A stretch of DNA of 64,000 bases from Ashinkailepas kermadecensis. Taxonomy: Eukaryota; Arthropoda; Thecostraca; Neolepadidae. Each line of letters opens with the position of its first letter. The first letter of the stretch is position 1. The notes under the pieces are model-generated. The model made no database searches, was not told the origin of the DNA, and worked only from the letters and a program-made list of their open reading frames with translations. Below, one piece after another: positions 23,300 through 35,221 of this stretch. The position numbers were made by a program, and so were the translations under genes. Location of the stretch: contig JAOTOM010004362.1 in the NCBI GenBank assembly GCA_034440615.1, positions 67,001-131,000 on the forward strand, given 5' to 3'.

Positions 23300-24350
23300 A
23301 TGATCCGGACAGTGACGAATTCCCCGGTCAGAGTTGTTGAGGCCCCTGAGACCAAAATGGTTGTGGAGGGTGGTTGTGGTGGGTGGGGGGGGGGGGGGGC
23401 TGGAGTGGAATGGATTCACCCTCATGCTCCGAACTTCCCACAGCAGATTGCAGTGAGAAACTTTCCTCCAGTGATGAGGGGCTCCTCCTGCAGACTCACA
23501 CAGCGGTGCGTGATGAGCGATCCTGCTTTTTAATGCTGCAACCCCGTAAGCCAGCTGACCTACCGCCCCGCAACTGTAACGCGATCAGTAACTGTACATC
23601 CGGCCGGCGCCGTCGCCGGCTCGTCGCCCGGAGCTGACTAAGCCTTTCAGGAACAAGACCGGGGCCACTGGCCGGGGTCTGCGGCGTAGTTGCAGCTGAC
23701 CGGCTGGCGCCGTCCTCGACGAACCACCCCCGGTGTCTCAGAGCTTCCTGCACTGTCGAGCGGCGTGGGTCTGTCGGTGGCGGTCGCATCTGTAAATTAA
23801 CTGACTGTTTTTTTGCAGCCTCTAAATTCAGAATGTGCAACATTTACTGTCCGCTGTCTTATTGGAACATTATACAAATGTCATTTCTGAAGCGTGCGAG
23901 TTGCTGTTTACTACCGTTTACTTGCTTAATCCAGTCTGCACAATATATTCAAGTGCAGAGACCAGTAAGCTTATGGAACGGGTAATTCACGGTGCGCGGT
24001 TCTTCTAGACGACTTCACAGGCCTACGAGAAGATTACTCTACAACTGGTACCTGATGACCCGGATCGGCTTCTGGCAGCTCGACGCTCAGCGTGGACGAG
24101 CAAGGGAAACCGAGACACACCGAAGCAAATCGTGAGCCCGGGGATATCCCAAAATCCTTCCAAAGATACCCCCTCCGATTTTTGACCACTAATAGAACCG
24201 TCATATACAATGGTATAATTGTGCTGTATATCAGCTGTGTACTGTGTGTGTGAATTATTGTGTGAGCTGGGAGACATAATGGAAACAAATTCTCCACCAA
24301 GTAAGTGAAAACCAAAGTTTTGTATCTCTTCGGAAAAATACTTAAAGTAA
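23300..24350. other. Flank upstream of Gypsy gag
   Basis: It includes a G-run (about 23386-23399) and a GC-rich block (23540-23790). No direct repeat matching the 3' side of the Gypsy element was found, so a 5' LTR cannot be drawn. Confidence 0.45.
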
Positions 24351-24356
24351 GCAAAT

Positions 24357-25490
24357 ATGACTGAAGTTACATTTGAGAAAATGGCCGACAGCTTTAGCAA
24401 AATTATAATGGAAATGCGAGCTCAGGGCTTGAGCCAGAACATAAAACCTTTCGCTGGACAGAGCCACCACAAATTATGCAATGGGATAAAACAATTGGAA
24501 CGCACCAGTGACTCAATGGATAATGAGTATATGCAAATAATATCCATGAACACTCTTATTAGACCAGCCGCTGAAATTCTACAACGCATGCTTTTCCATC
24601 GACCCAACTTGACGTGGGCAGAGATCAAACAGGTAATGAAATAAAAATACTCGGAACTTTCGGACCAGAAATGCTCACAGGAGCCCACGAGAAAATTTAA
24701 ACAGCACAAGGGGGAACTAGTGCAAAACTTTTGTGAGAAGTTGCTCACTCTGGCCAGGGAGGCTTACGCCGACTTGGACAGCCCCATAACTCAGGAATTT
24801 CTGATGGACGTTTTTAATAAGGGCGTAATAAGGGCAGCCAGCTGGCCAGTAAATTAGATGGGCACAAATTCAGAAACCTAGAAGAAGCCATACAGTTCGC
24901 ATTGCGCGAACAACAGTTGGACAGGACCGTGAAGCTATGTCGCACAGTAAAGAAGCATGATGACGAGCCGATTTAAAGTGATGCAGTTCGTCCAGAAGTA
25001 GGAAACGACAGGCTAGATGAATTAGAAAAATTAGCAGTGACGCTAGGGGAAACAGTAACAAAACTGTCAGTGCAAACATTAGAAACACAGAAACCGGGGA
25101 ACCAACCCCAGCCTGGACCCAGGGTATTTCACCCGTCCTGCCCGCAGTATCTGAGACTGCCACGACCCTACGCCCCAGGACCCAACCACGGACCCTCTCC
25201 GCCGCGCCCCGAGTGTGGAATCCACAGCAGCCAAATTCCTCCTTCCAGTGGACCGCAGATGGCAAACCCATCTGCATAAGGCGCGCCAAAATTGGCCACC
25301 TGGGTCGTCAGTGCCGCTCACGCCAAAACCCACCGAGACAGTCGGAAAACTAAGCCAATCCATTGCAACTGACCACTACGATGGAGCTGAGAAATTTCGG
25401 AAGGATGAACCAAAGAGAAAGGAAAAAACGTACGGAAAAAGAGAGACCCGGAGAAGCGGAAGCAAAAAAACAGGCGCGTGTTCAACATGA
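24357..25490 (+). pseudogene. Gypsy gag remnant with zinc knuckle
   Basis: The first frame runs 24357-24644 and includes IKPFAGQSHHKL and MLFHRPNLTWAEIKQ, a capsid-like stretch. A TAA at 24642-24644 interrupts it, and the same frame resumes with FCEKLLTLAREAY and ITQEFLMDVFNKG. Around 25273-25320 a retroviral-type zinc knuckle is readable as C-I-R-R-A-K-I-G-H-L-G-R-Q-C. The second Cys of the expected CX2CX4HX4C is Arg (CGC at 25282-25284), a one-base change from TGC. Gag would form the particle and package RNA; this copy cannot. Confidence 0.7.
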
Positions 25491-25499
25491 TCGCATGGA

Positions 25500-25960
25500 A
25501 CCTAATACCCCTATGTGCTGGCTTCAAATTTCAACCAAAAGGCATACACACTTGTGGATACTGGAGCAGACATCTCATTGATCTCGAAAGAGTTCTTTGA
25601 TACAATTGCAGAGGATCAAACCATCAGTTTTTCTGGAGACCGAAAGGACCACATACTCATCACGTGGGGCAGCGGCCACCGTCTGAAAAATATCGGAGTA
25701 GGAACGATCAATGTCGAGATGAGCAAGTTCAGAAAATCATTCACGTTCCAAATTGTGGAGGACTGAAAGCAACAGTGCATGTTGGGAAGCGATTTCTTGA
25801 CCGAGTTTAGAGCAAAATTAAATTTTGAGAAAAAAACCCTATGCATAGAAGGCAACATGATCCCACTCAGCCCGAAGCGACAGACCAGTGAGCAGGCGAG
25901 CTCACTAGCCAGGGTCAAAGGACGCATATATATATATATAACGGCCAACACGGTCGTGGA
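25500..25960 (+). pseudogene. Gypsy aspartic protease remnant
   Basis: The frame beginning about 25515 contains the aspartic protease active site LVDTGADISLIS, followed by a stop after FQIVED (about 25764). The next in-frame piece (25779 on) starts MLGSDFLTEFRAKLNF, the usual region linking protease to reverse transcriptase. The protease would cleave Gag-Pol. Confidence 0.75.
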
Positions 25961-26399
25961 GTGTCAGGCAGTTTTACATCGGGTGCAATTAGTAGATCAA
26001 ACATGCTACGTACGTTCATTAGATAATACGCCACTGATTTTTAGGAGCTCGGCTTGTTCATAGATGAAGCGGAGGCGAAACCAGATTAGCATAAACGCCT
26101 ACCAGTCCGAATTGTAAATGCCACGAGTAGATATTTTACACTGTACCCCGAACAAACAACAGCATTCGTTGACAAAATAGACGAATCTGACCTAGAAAAC
26201 TTGATCGACATGAACCGGACATCGACCTGACGCCGTCCACTGCATCCTCGGACCCGCTTGAGCAAGCTAAACTGACTCACCTGACTGGAGCTGACAAAGA
26301 GAAACTGGAACAATTGCCACGTGTCAACTCTGACCTATTTGCCGCGACTGACGCCGACATTGGCACGATAACGTTATACAGATGGACCTAGAAACCGCG

Positions 26400-27060
26400 A
26401 CCATCCACCGATCTGTGAAGCACCTTACAGAAGCCCATTTTCTCGGCGAAAATATGTAGAAGACCAAATTTATGTCATGTTAGAAGCAGGAATTATCGAA
26501 GAGTCAGACAGTCCGTGGGCCGCGCCCATGGTCATTGTACGCTAAATGGACGGAATTAACCGGTTTGCTATCGATTACAGAAAATTAAATGAAGTTACCG
26601 ACAAAAACAGCTACCCACCTCTGCTAATTCAGGACATCTTTGCCTCTCTCGGTGGAGCGAACTTCTTTTCGTCTCTCGACTTGAAAGCTGGATACTGGCA
26701 AATTTCGATGTCAGAAGAGAGCATCCCGAAAACGGATTTCACGTGTTTCTTAGGCCTGTGAAATTTTAGAAAAATGCCGTTTGGAATCTGCAACTCGCCG
26801 TCGAAATTTATGCAATTAAGGAACAAAGTGCTGTCAGGAATTCAGAATCCGTTTGCAACGGCTTACATCGACGACATAATAGTGTACTCGAAAACGTTTG
26901 ATGACCACTTGATTCGTTTGGAGGAAGTCTTTTGCCGACTGCGCAAAGTAAACTTGAAATTGAAACCTTTGAAGTGTGATTTTCTGAAAAAGGTGGTCCA
27001 ATATTTAGGGCACATAGTGTCAGCTTCTAGAATACACCCAAACCCTATAAAAGGTAGAAT
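26400..27060 (+). pseudogene. Gypsy reverse transcriptase remnant
   Basis: Readable RT motifs are RFAIDYRKLNEVT, FFSSLDLKAGYWQI, MPFGICNSPSKF and the catalytic YIDDIIVYSK (about 26865). A TAA lies just before the 26546 Met and a TGA at about 26759-26761 separates the fingers from the palm. The YIDD aspartates are intact although the frame is not. Confidence 0.85.
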
Positions 27061-27071
27061 CAATTCAAAAC

Positions 27072-27700
27072 ATGGCAGCTCCCGTCACTGTTAAAGGAGT
27101 CCGCTCATTTGTCGATATGTGTTCATATTATCGTCGATTCATACCAGGTTTTAGCCAGATACCAGCGCCGCTCATAAAGTTGACAAAGAAACATGACGCA
27201 TTCGTTTGGACCAGTGATTGTGAGAAAGTATTTGCAACATTGAAACAAACGCTAGCCTCTGCACCCGTGCTGGCCTATCACGACATCACGAAGGATTATA
27301 AATTATATACAGACGCGTCACAGAATACAATTGGAGCCGTACTGGTTCAGAATCACGGAGAAGACGAGCGAGTAGTACAGTATCTGTTGAAATAACTAAA
27401 CGAAACTCAACGTAAATGGTCCATAGTACAAAGGGAAGCGTACGCTTGTGTGTGGGCGGTACAGAAACTGAGACAGTAGTTGCTTGGATCCAAATTCACT
27501 ATTTTGACTGATCACCGTTCACTTACGTTCTTGAACTTTTCGGAAGTGAAAAACCCAATGCTGCAAAGATGGGCAATAATGCTTTCGGAACACGACTGTG
27601 AAGCAGTTTACAACAAAGGAAGCAAAAATGTTGTAGCAGGTCATCTCAGTCGAATATATGAAACAAAGCCGGACGTAAACGTCATCGATTCGGATCATGT
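27072..27700 (+). pseudogene. Gypsy RNase H remnant
   Basis: GVRSFVDMCSYYRRFIPGFS is the thumb/connection region typical of Gypsy RT. LYTDASQNTIGAVL carries the RNase H catalytic Asp. A TAA (about 27393) and a TAG (27478-27480) break the domain before LTDHRSLTFL and QRWAIMLSEHDCEAVY, which belong to the C-terminal half. Confidence 0.82.
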
Positions 27701-27979
27701 TCCCACGGGTGATTTCCGGAAAACCGAGAGCAGAAAACCCGAGGAGGAGCTGAGCAAAGAGAAAAAGTTCAAAGACGTGTTAGTAAAATGGGAGAACATT
27801 GAGAAACATCAAAAAAATAGCAAAAATAAGAAAAAATATGAACGATCAGAATCATTCAGATTACAAAGACGTTGTTCTGCATTACATGGCATTAGATATG
27901 TTCATTTACAATTTAGTGAAGGGCCGCCCTGGGCCCTTTCCGGGCTTACAACTCTGCATGGCAAAATTCTTGAGAGATG

Positions 27980-28945
27980 AAGTGCGAAAGTAACTGCACG
28001 AGGGCTTCTTTGCAGGCCATATGGGGCTAACGAAAACGCATGAAAAACTTAAATTTAGATATCATTGGAACGGAATATGGAGCGACACAGTAGCCTACCT
28101 CAAAGCTTGCGTACCTTGCACAGGAATGAGCCAAAGCTGCACCAGCGCCAATGCATGAAATTCCTGTGCCGCACTACCCATTCGAAATGATAGCCATCGA
28201 TACTTGTGGACCATTCCCAGAAACTCAAAACGGTAACCGGTATGTCATTACGATCATCGACCTTTTCTCTTCTTGGACCGATAGATTTTGCACAGAACGT
28301 AAGGACGCTCACACCGTCGGAAAACCCTTATGGAAGAAGTTATTCCACGCCACTCATGCCCACGTGTAATTCTTTCGGATTGAGGAACATAATTCAGAAA
28401 TACCATTGTAGACGAAGTACAGACATTTCTGAATATTCACCATATCACTACCAGTGCGTACTGTGCCCAGAGCAATGGCCGCGTGGAACGCTACCATCGA
28501 TGCCAAAACGATATGCTAGCCAAAAAATTAACAAAAATCAGGACGACTGGGATATAAAAAAATACCCGCTACACTTAGTGCTTACCGGACGAAAAGTATC
28601 GGCAATTCCGACAACATATCACCCTTCTTTACGCTGTACGGACGAGATCCCATTCACCCCTAGATAATTTGCTGCAACCAAAAGTTAGGTACTATGGGGA
28701 AAACTATGTCCCAAAAATGTTAGCACATTTGCATGAGGCCTATAGCCACTTGCGTGAGGACGCACATTGTAGAAAGCCATGAAAAGAACAGAGAGTACGC
28801 AGACCGGAAAGCAAAACCGAAAAATTTCGAGATAGGGGACCCCGTGTATTATTATGACACCACTGTGCAACCTGACACGACGCCAAAGTCCTCGCTTGCC
28901 TGGAAACCCTACTCCCGGTCACCAAACAAACTGGCCCACTAAATT
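27980..28945 (+). pseudogene. Gypsy integrase remnant
   Basis: An HHCC-type start is readable (HEGFFAGHMGLTKTHEKLKF then LKACVPC), followed by the catalytic core start PFEMIAIDTCGPFP and VITIIDLFSSW. Later pieces (NREYADRKAKPKNFEIGDPV) match the C-terminal region of Gypsy integrases. The parts lie in different frames. Confidence 0.78.
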
Positions 28946-29054
28946 TCGTGATTAGGAATCAAACCACTGGTAAGACCCGACTGGTACCTGCCCATAAATT
29001 GCGACTAACCCACCCAAAATTTACGGTGATGGAGATTAACTTCAAAAGAGAGGT

Positions 29055-29538
29055 CGAAGTCAGATTTTATCAAAAGTTGAAACAGTTTGCGAGTTTTTTC
29101 TGCAAATTTTGCCAAGTCTCCGCTCATGTGCGTGCGAAATGTACCATACGAATTGCTCCATATCTGGTGCAATCCATGATCCCATTTGCGTTTTTTGCTC
29201 CAAATGTTCATTTTTCACAATTTCTAGGGTGAAGATGAGCACTAAATTTTAATTCCACCCCTGCTATTCTAAAAAAGCATTTCAAACGCAGATTCATCAA
29301 ACTTTCCATCAGGTTACAAACTGAACTTACCGATAGTTGAGTTCATTTTTCATTGCCGAACACGAGAGGGTATCTCACCTGACACGAACCGGAGGGCAGG
29401 GAGGCTGATACCGCCCCACTAATATTTTGGAAACTACTGAAGCCAGAACCAGAAAATTTGGAGGTGAGATTGCGCCTGTAGGCCAATTACAGAGGGGAGA
29501 TTATGCCAGGTGTATGTACTGGACCGGTTCAATATATG

Positions 29539-29618
<80 letters not shown>

Positions 29619-29760
29619 GTATATGCGTATGCTGTGCTGATGCAGGTGCATGTGCTGTAGCGGTTGAGGTTGATGTACGGTACCGGTGTAAGTGTATGTG
29701 TTGCAGGTGTATGCACCGTACCGGTGCAGGTGCATGGACTGTGCATCTGCGCCTGCTCCT
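29055..29760 (+). repeat. REP-A copy 1 with internal (TA)n
   Basis: About 490 bp (29055-29543) match 36390-36925 at many blocks (e.g. CGCTCATGTGCGTGCGAAATG versus CGCTCATGTACGTGCGAAATG; ACCATATCTGGTGCAA). Both reach a (TA)n array. After the array (29544-29620) comes a degenerate GTACCGGTGYAGGTGTATGT repeat to about 29760. It is non-coding and I do not recognise the family. Confidence 0.75.
29544..29620. repeat. (TA)n microsatellite
   Basis: An almost pure TA array lying inside REP-A copy 1. Ile/Tyr open frames on both strands are artefacts. Confidence 0.97.
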
Positions 29761-29910
29761 CCCATGGATGGTTCAGGTCACGTGGCCATCCGGACACACA
29801 ACACAAGCAGATCTCACATTGTCAGCTCGTCAATCTCTGGTGTGCATTCTACCAGAGTCCATGGCATTGCGGCTGCTGATTGCGTCTCTTCACATCAGAG
29901 CAGTGGTTTC

Positions 29911-30843
29911 TTAACACGCAGCCTGGAGGGCCTCTGAAAATTACGCGCACTGGAGGGGGGGGGGCGGATTCCGCCCCCCCCCCTAAGATCTCGGCTCCGA
30001 TTAAAGCTGGAGGAACGAAATTCGCAGGGTGGATGGGCACGGTAGCGACCTCTATTGTGTGCACATTTCATGACCTTAGGTCAATATCTTCAAGGTAAAA
30101 TTAGGTCACATTTATCAACATTGTCTTGTTTTGTGTGGCTTGGCTTGTCATTGTCATGGATCGCTGTGATTGTGTTTAATTGCTCCAAAATGGGCATCAA
30201 TGATGTTTTGGACATTACTAATGAAGCAATACAGATGCTAGACCCGACATTTGACCCCAGGTCACCTATATAGCAGCACTTTATCAGGTCAGTTACCTGT
30301 GCCAGTTACCGGAACCGGGCCGCCCGCCCGACTGCTCCATCGGGCAGCTCGGCACAATCGGCTTCGTGAGGAAAGGAGTGAAGTACATGAATAAAGTATG
30401 GAAACGCTTAGGTACACAATGACAAACAGTAGTGCATTTTTGACAACATTCTAGTTCACCAAATTTGGTTCCATTAACCTGTCATGAACTTGACCTGACT
30501 TGACCTCGGTGACCTAGCATGACTTTGGAACTATATAGCATATCAACATACATCAAACAAGTGGGTAGTGTTGCCAAGAACACTTCCCTTTTGCGGATAT
30601 ACGGGAAGCACATCAGCGCCGATTTTTGTGGTCTGGCGCTACGAATTTTTATTTTATTTTAACGGCCCCTAACTCGAAAAATTGCTGGCCGATTTCCATT
30701 TTTATTGCTTTAAGCGACGCGCCGGTCATTTCTAAGCAGCTACGCAAAATGGCGTATATCGACCGGTAAAATCTGGCGTGAAGTACGAAAAACCGGAGGG
30801 GTGGGCGGATTTTTCCTCCCCCCCATTCCAGTGCGCGTGTTAA
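29911..30843. mobile_element. TTAA-flanked non-autonomous DNA element (candidate)
   Basis: The right end reads ...CCAGTGCGCGTGTTAA (to 30843). Its reverse complement TTAACACGCGCACTGG matches the left side, where TTAACACGC (29911-29919) and GCGCACTGGAGGGG (about 29945) are separated by a 25-bp insertion. Both ends continue inward with G-runs and a GCGGATT/AATCCGC pair. A TTAA duplication with inverted termini is typical of piggyBac or Kolobok-type MITEs. There is no coding capacity. Confidence 0.55.
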
Positions 30844-30849
30844 ACTGAA

Positions 30850-32005
30850 ACGGAGTTAACAAGTTGGAGTGAACGATACGGTTCCACGGCGATCAGCGGG
30901 ACACTTAGCGCAACCAGCGGCAGATTGTATAACTCATGATGCGGGAGCTGGCTCTGATGGTGGCGTAATAAAATTCTTACGGCAAGGGACATTAAAAACA
31001 AAAATATTAATTGGGTGATACAATTGCGATGTCACTATCCCAGAGGGCCTCAAACATCGGAATGCGAATCAGACTGGACGCGGGCTTGCCACTGCAAATT
31101 TGAAAATTTGGAAATTGGAAAAATTGGAAACGTGTCTTGTTACTGTCGTGACTGTCATCTCGATTCGCTTTTTTGAAATTGATGTGCATAATGGACAAAA
31201 ATACTCATGGTACCGGTCAATAACACGCGTGTGTGCCTATCTAAAATTCATCAGGTGTGCGCGATATGGTTCAAGTCCGATGCGAGCTTTGGCACTACAA
31301 TATGAAAGTGTTTTCAATGTCGTATTTGTAAACACACACCCATTACTCTCTGAGAAGCTAAGACCACGATATGAACTCACACCCTACCATGTAAAGATAC
31401 ATTTAGGGTACCCACCGTAAGAGGGCCTATGCAGTATTGCAGTGCGATTTGGGATGTAATCAAACAATGTATTTGGGCATTGGAAGACCGGAGCTTTTCC
31501 TGATATTGTCGTGTTGGTTCGCACAAAGACATTATTTGCTCGAAAGTTAGTACGTAAATGAAAAACCATCATGCTGGGTGATGATATGACCACTTGGCTA
31601 TTTTACTGTATTACATATTTTCGGGTGCCAAAAAATTAGGTGATGAATTGCATTGAAATATGTAAATGTTTGTGTCGACTAAAACGCAAGATCAGGATAC
31701 GCTTCTTTCTTGTAAGCTCCAAGTCCGCATTTAATTGTACTGATTCCCGAACATATTTGGTTCCATATGCTAGACAAATGGGCATACTACTACACAACAT
31801 GATTCATTTTAAAGCGCATCCGTCACTTCGAAGCAACTAACGTGATTGCTTCAACAAACACAAGAGCAGAGTAAGCTTTGGCTTTGTAATGCCGAAGTCT
31901 GCATATGGTTCTGATTATGGCACAAATATCTTTGTACCGCGAGGTGGACAAATCCGTGCCCTGTAAGTTCTTGTTGTCCTTCAAAACTCTGAAATACGCG
32001 TCCGC
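30850..32005. other. Intergenic, no gene seen
   Basis: A GGTTCAAGTCC B-box-like word at about 31268 has no convincing partner A-box. No other structure. Confidence 0.5.
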
Positions 32006-32009
32006 GACC

Positions 32010-32116
32010 AGCATGTCCGGATGCTCACTAGTGTGTCCGGATGCTCACTAGTGTGTCCGGATGCTCACTAGTGTGTCCGGATGCTCACTAGTGTGTCCGG
32101 ATGCTCGCTAGTGTGC
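32010..32116. repeat. 20-bp tandem repeat (TGTCCGGATGCTCACTAGTG), five copies
   Basis: Five head-to-tail copies, nearly identical, the last with one change (TCGCTAG). There are no spacers, so it is not a CRISPR array. Confidence 0.95.
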
Positions 32117-32461
32117 GCGCGAAAAGTATAGTTGCAATTTATGGGACCCTGTCTCCATAAAATGTAATGCGAAGTGCATTTGTGCAACTTCCTGTCATAT
32201 GGAAATGTCATTGCCGATTATTCTGATATATTGAACACATTGTTGATTTTCGAATTGTATTCTGTGCCTATATTCTTGTATTCATCCACCATTACTGCGC
32301 GCCCGCGGCCCGCCGCCGACCGACCGCCACCGATAATCTGGCCCGGCACGAAACCATTCCCCGAACGTTAACGGGCCCCAACGCCAAAACTACAGGCAGA
32401 TGTTCACCTTTGAAAGGATAGGCGATACAGGTTCCCTCTGTATTGTTTACGAACATTACGC

Positions 32462-32805
32462 TCATTGGCACTGAATGGAAATAAGCCATCTACAACCGTG
32501 AATTTCATCTACACAATTTTTGCGTGGCAGAGCCGATGTTGCTTGGTATTCATCAAGGCTGGAACTTCCTTCTTTTTTTGTCGCGCCCCCACTCGGTGAC
32601 TCTACAGCATTTGTCGGCGTTTGACCCGTATCGAGCCATGCCTGAATTTCAATAGCGCTTGAAAGCTTCATGATAAAATGTGAAAATGGTGTGGTTAGAT
32701 ATAGAACTGGTCGAGGATGGCATGAAAAAGCAGCTGACTTTCTGTCGGTTTATTGCAGGCCATTGGAAATTCATCCGATAATGTAGAACATTTGATATAA
32801 AATTT
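32462..32805 (-). mobile_element. Penelope-like element 5' fragment (candidate)
   Basis: 32590-32800 is homologous to 53110-53310. On the - strand both start an ORF with MKLS (Met codons at 32671 and 53185): MKLSSAIEIQAWLDTGQTPT here and MKLSGIIEVLAWIDARQAPT there. At 52.8-53.3 kb the sequence is joined to Penelope 3' DNA, so I infer this is the 5' UTR and ORF start of the same element. The frame ends at 32462. Confidence 0.5.
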
Positions 32806-32814
32806 AAATAAACA

Positions 32815-33550
32815 CAAGGTTACAATCAGAAACAAATCCTGGAAAATAGTGCAAGGAATGACAGGATTAAGACTTCATGGAAGCAATTCAAGATTATAAC
32901 AATATGCAGCGCATTCGATTTTCGTTTAGTTCAGAACATTGGACATAGTTAGCACGCTAAACAGCAGCTCTATAACGCATTTGTATTACCAGAAGTCCAG
33001 TGACCAATTGCTCCCATTTGACTTTGATGAAAAAGTGCCAGGGTGAAATGATTTGATCATAAATATAACCAGACATCATAAGAAAGTTTATCTTGTGTCA
33101 TCAGATCATGTTTCTGGTTTACATTTGACAATTGGAAATTACTTGCACATCCCGTAGAAACTGGACCATAGCATTAATCATAGCAAGCCCACTCATGCGA
33201 TGTTCCTTCACAAGTCCACCACCAGAGCTGTGCCACCAGTATCATGTCCGCTCATGACGCCTTACGTGCTCCCCTCTACTCCATGCAGGAGCGTCACCAG
33301 GAAACCTACCCGATTCATCCCAGGATGTACGTATAATTCAGTTGTCATCTTGTTAACTTCGGATAATCACTTTGGCAGTGTTCGTATCTGGATTAAAGAA
33401 AGCGTTCCTTCGTAATCGCATGTCATGATCAAAGCAAAGCATTTACAGCATAAACACCTAGATGAGATCTGCGGATTACTGCAATACATATTTCTGGTCT
33501 GCTTTATTGTTCACCAATTCAGGTATCTGAAGAACCGAAGTAGATAATAA
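32815..33550. other. AT-rich intergenic DNA, no gene seen
   Basis: Only short frames, no repeats recognised. Confidence 0.55.
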
Positions 33551-33554
33551 AGCA

Positions 33555-33724
33555 GAGACATGCCGAATGTAGCGCAACGGTACATACATGCCGAGTGTAG
33601 CGCAACGGTACAGACATGCCGAGTGTAGCGCAACGGTACAGACATGCCGAGTGTAGCGCAACGGTACAGACATGCCGAGTGCAGCGCAACGGTACAGACA
33701 TGCCGAGTATAGCGCAACGGCACT
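33555..33724. repeat. 28-bp minisatellite, six units
   Basis: The unit is CATGCCGAGTGTAGCGCAAC then GGTACAGA. Unit length is not a multiple of three, so each frame shows the same peptide with rotating phase. Very low divergence suggests a recent expansion. Confidence 0.95.
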
Positions 33725-33739
33725 CAGACGACCCGGTAA

Positions 33740-34380
33740 AGCGCGGTGTCAAGACAGCACTGCGAGAACGGTAACTGTGAACGCCAGCACTGCGACGTCA
33801 CGACTGCGATGTGACATTGTTACCACACCAAAACTTGGACCGACCTTCCCTCGGCACTTCATGATTGCCGACGCCGATACCGCTACACGACATCAGTGCT
33901 ACGCGACACCGCTGTGGCTACAACAACTGGTACACGGCATTGATGCCAAACCAAAGTGGCAACAACTTCATCCGCGGCCACTGCGACATGGCACGACTGC
34001 ACATTGAAACACTGCGACGCGACGTGGTTGCTGCACGACAAAGCTGCCAATACGAGAACTGCGAGGCGACATCGCAACTACAGCCAAAACTTCGTCCCAA
34101 TTTGCAAAGGGGCGGCACAATACCGCACGAAGTGAATGCAAATGTTGGAAAGCGACGCGACTTTATCGCTATGCGGCGCGGCTGCGACAGAAACAACTGC
34201 GACGCGACATTGTTGTCATAAGCACAGCTGCGACTGTAACAATTGTGAAACGACACCACTGCCACAGGAGAAAAATGGACCGATTTCATTGCCACCTAAT
34301 GCGGCTGAGAACTTACGTCCGGGCACCGAAAACCTGCGGGCCTGCGATGGTCTCAGACCTGTGGGTGTCCTCACCCATGA
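33740..34380. other. Degenerate GCGAC-rich DNA
   Basis: Short words such as 'actgcgacgcgacat' recur irregularly (for example near 34010 and 34195), suggesting an ancient tandem array. Frames are open but have no domains. Confidence 0.4.
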
Positions 34381-34574
34381 GTGATGTGATCGTTGGATGT
34401 TCCATTATGTTTAGTGCGTGACGTTACTTTTCTAGTGATTTCTAGTGATTGGTGGACGATTTTACTGGACAGCGGTTATGACAGCGTAACCGCCCAATGC
34501 AACTTTGCGGTGATGGAACGTGCCGGTAGAACCTGCGACGTGCTGTTCCACAATTGTGATAGGGCAACGTTGTC

Positions 34575-34875
34575 ATGTTATGTAACGTGAACCGTGACGT
34601 GCTGCTGGCCACTGACAACGTCACCGTGTGACGTGAACCGTGACGTGCTGCTGTCCACTGACAACGTCACCGTGTGATGTGAACCGTGACGTGCTGCTGG
34701 TCACTGCCAACGTCACCGTGTGACGTGAAGCGTGACGTACAGCTGGCCACTGACAACGTCACCGTGTGACGTGAAGCGTGACGTACAGCTGGCCACTGAC
34801 AACGTCACCGTGTGACGTAAAGCGTGACGTGCTTCTGGCCACTAACGTCAGACGTCATCGTGTGACGTGAACTGT
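34575..34875. repeat. 46-bp minisatellite, about six units
   Basis: The unit includes GTGACGTGAACCGTGACGTG, then CTGCTGGCCACTGACAACGT and CACCGT. Periodic copies run from 34580 to 34870 with a few substitutions each. Confidence 0.92.
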
Positions 34876-34984
34876 GGCCAATGTGCATGCCTAGTGGCCG
34901 ATATACATGCCGACGTACGAGACCTGGCGGACAGGAGTGAACCAATACAAATTGCTATGGATGCGTATCAGTGCACAATGTACT

Positions 34985-35221
34985 GCAATGCTGTCCCTGT
35001 TCATGTGGTAAAAGATGTTAGAGCCATTCACCAGATAGGGGAAGCACACCTGGCCGGTTTCAATCGTTTGGTCTCCTTCCGGCATGCTGTAGTCCACGTC
35101 CACGGGCTCATTGCCCAGCAAACTCTGCGTCTTGGAGGCGTTGAACAGAACATCGCGCACCACGCCGTTCGGAGCGTCTGCGAAAGTCAGCGCACTGTCA
35201 AGGTCACCGACATATGAACAT
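34985..35221 (-). CDS. Possible internal exon of an unidentified gene
   Basis: On the - strand an open frame follows a pyrimidine-rich acceptor-like TTTTTGCCAG (exon would start about 35221). It reads CSYVGDLDSALTFADAPNG, later VDVDYSMPEGDQTIETGQVC. The third-position G/C bias resembles the two host genes rather than the AT-rich surroundings. No clear donor or neighbouring exon was found and I do not recognise the protein. It may be a decayed mobile-element fragment. Confidence 0.25.

Larger units (their letters stand above)
24357..28945 (+). mobile_element. Decayed Ty3/Gypsy LTR retrotransposon (internal region)
   Basis: Gag, protease, reverse transcriptase, RNase H and integrase signatures appear in that order on the + strand, which is the Ty3/Gypsy order. 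Each part is broken by stops or frameshifts, so the copy is inactive. No LTR pair, primer-binding site or target duplication could be identified by eye. It lies between a GC-rich flank and REP-A copy 1, which starts immediately after the integrase remnant. Confidence 0.88.

Noticed and set aside
29055..29543. 3' LTR of the Gypsy element
   Set aside because: It follows integrase closely, but no matching copy exists before gag and its second copy at 36.4 kb is not associated with Gypsy.
32010..32116. CRISPR-like direct repeats
   Set aside because: Five contiguous 20-bp copies without spacers in an animal genome.
34867..35217. 116-codon + strand frame
   Set aside because: His/Val-rich mirror of a more coding-like - strand frame; no domain.
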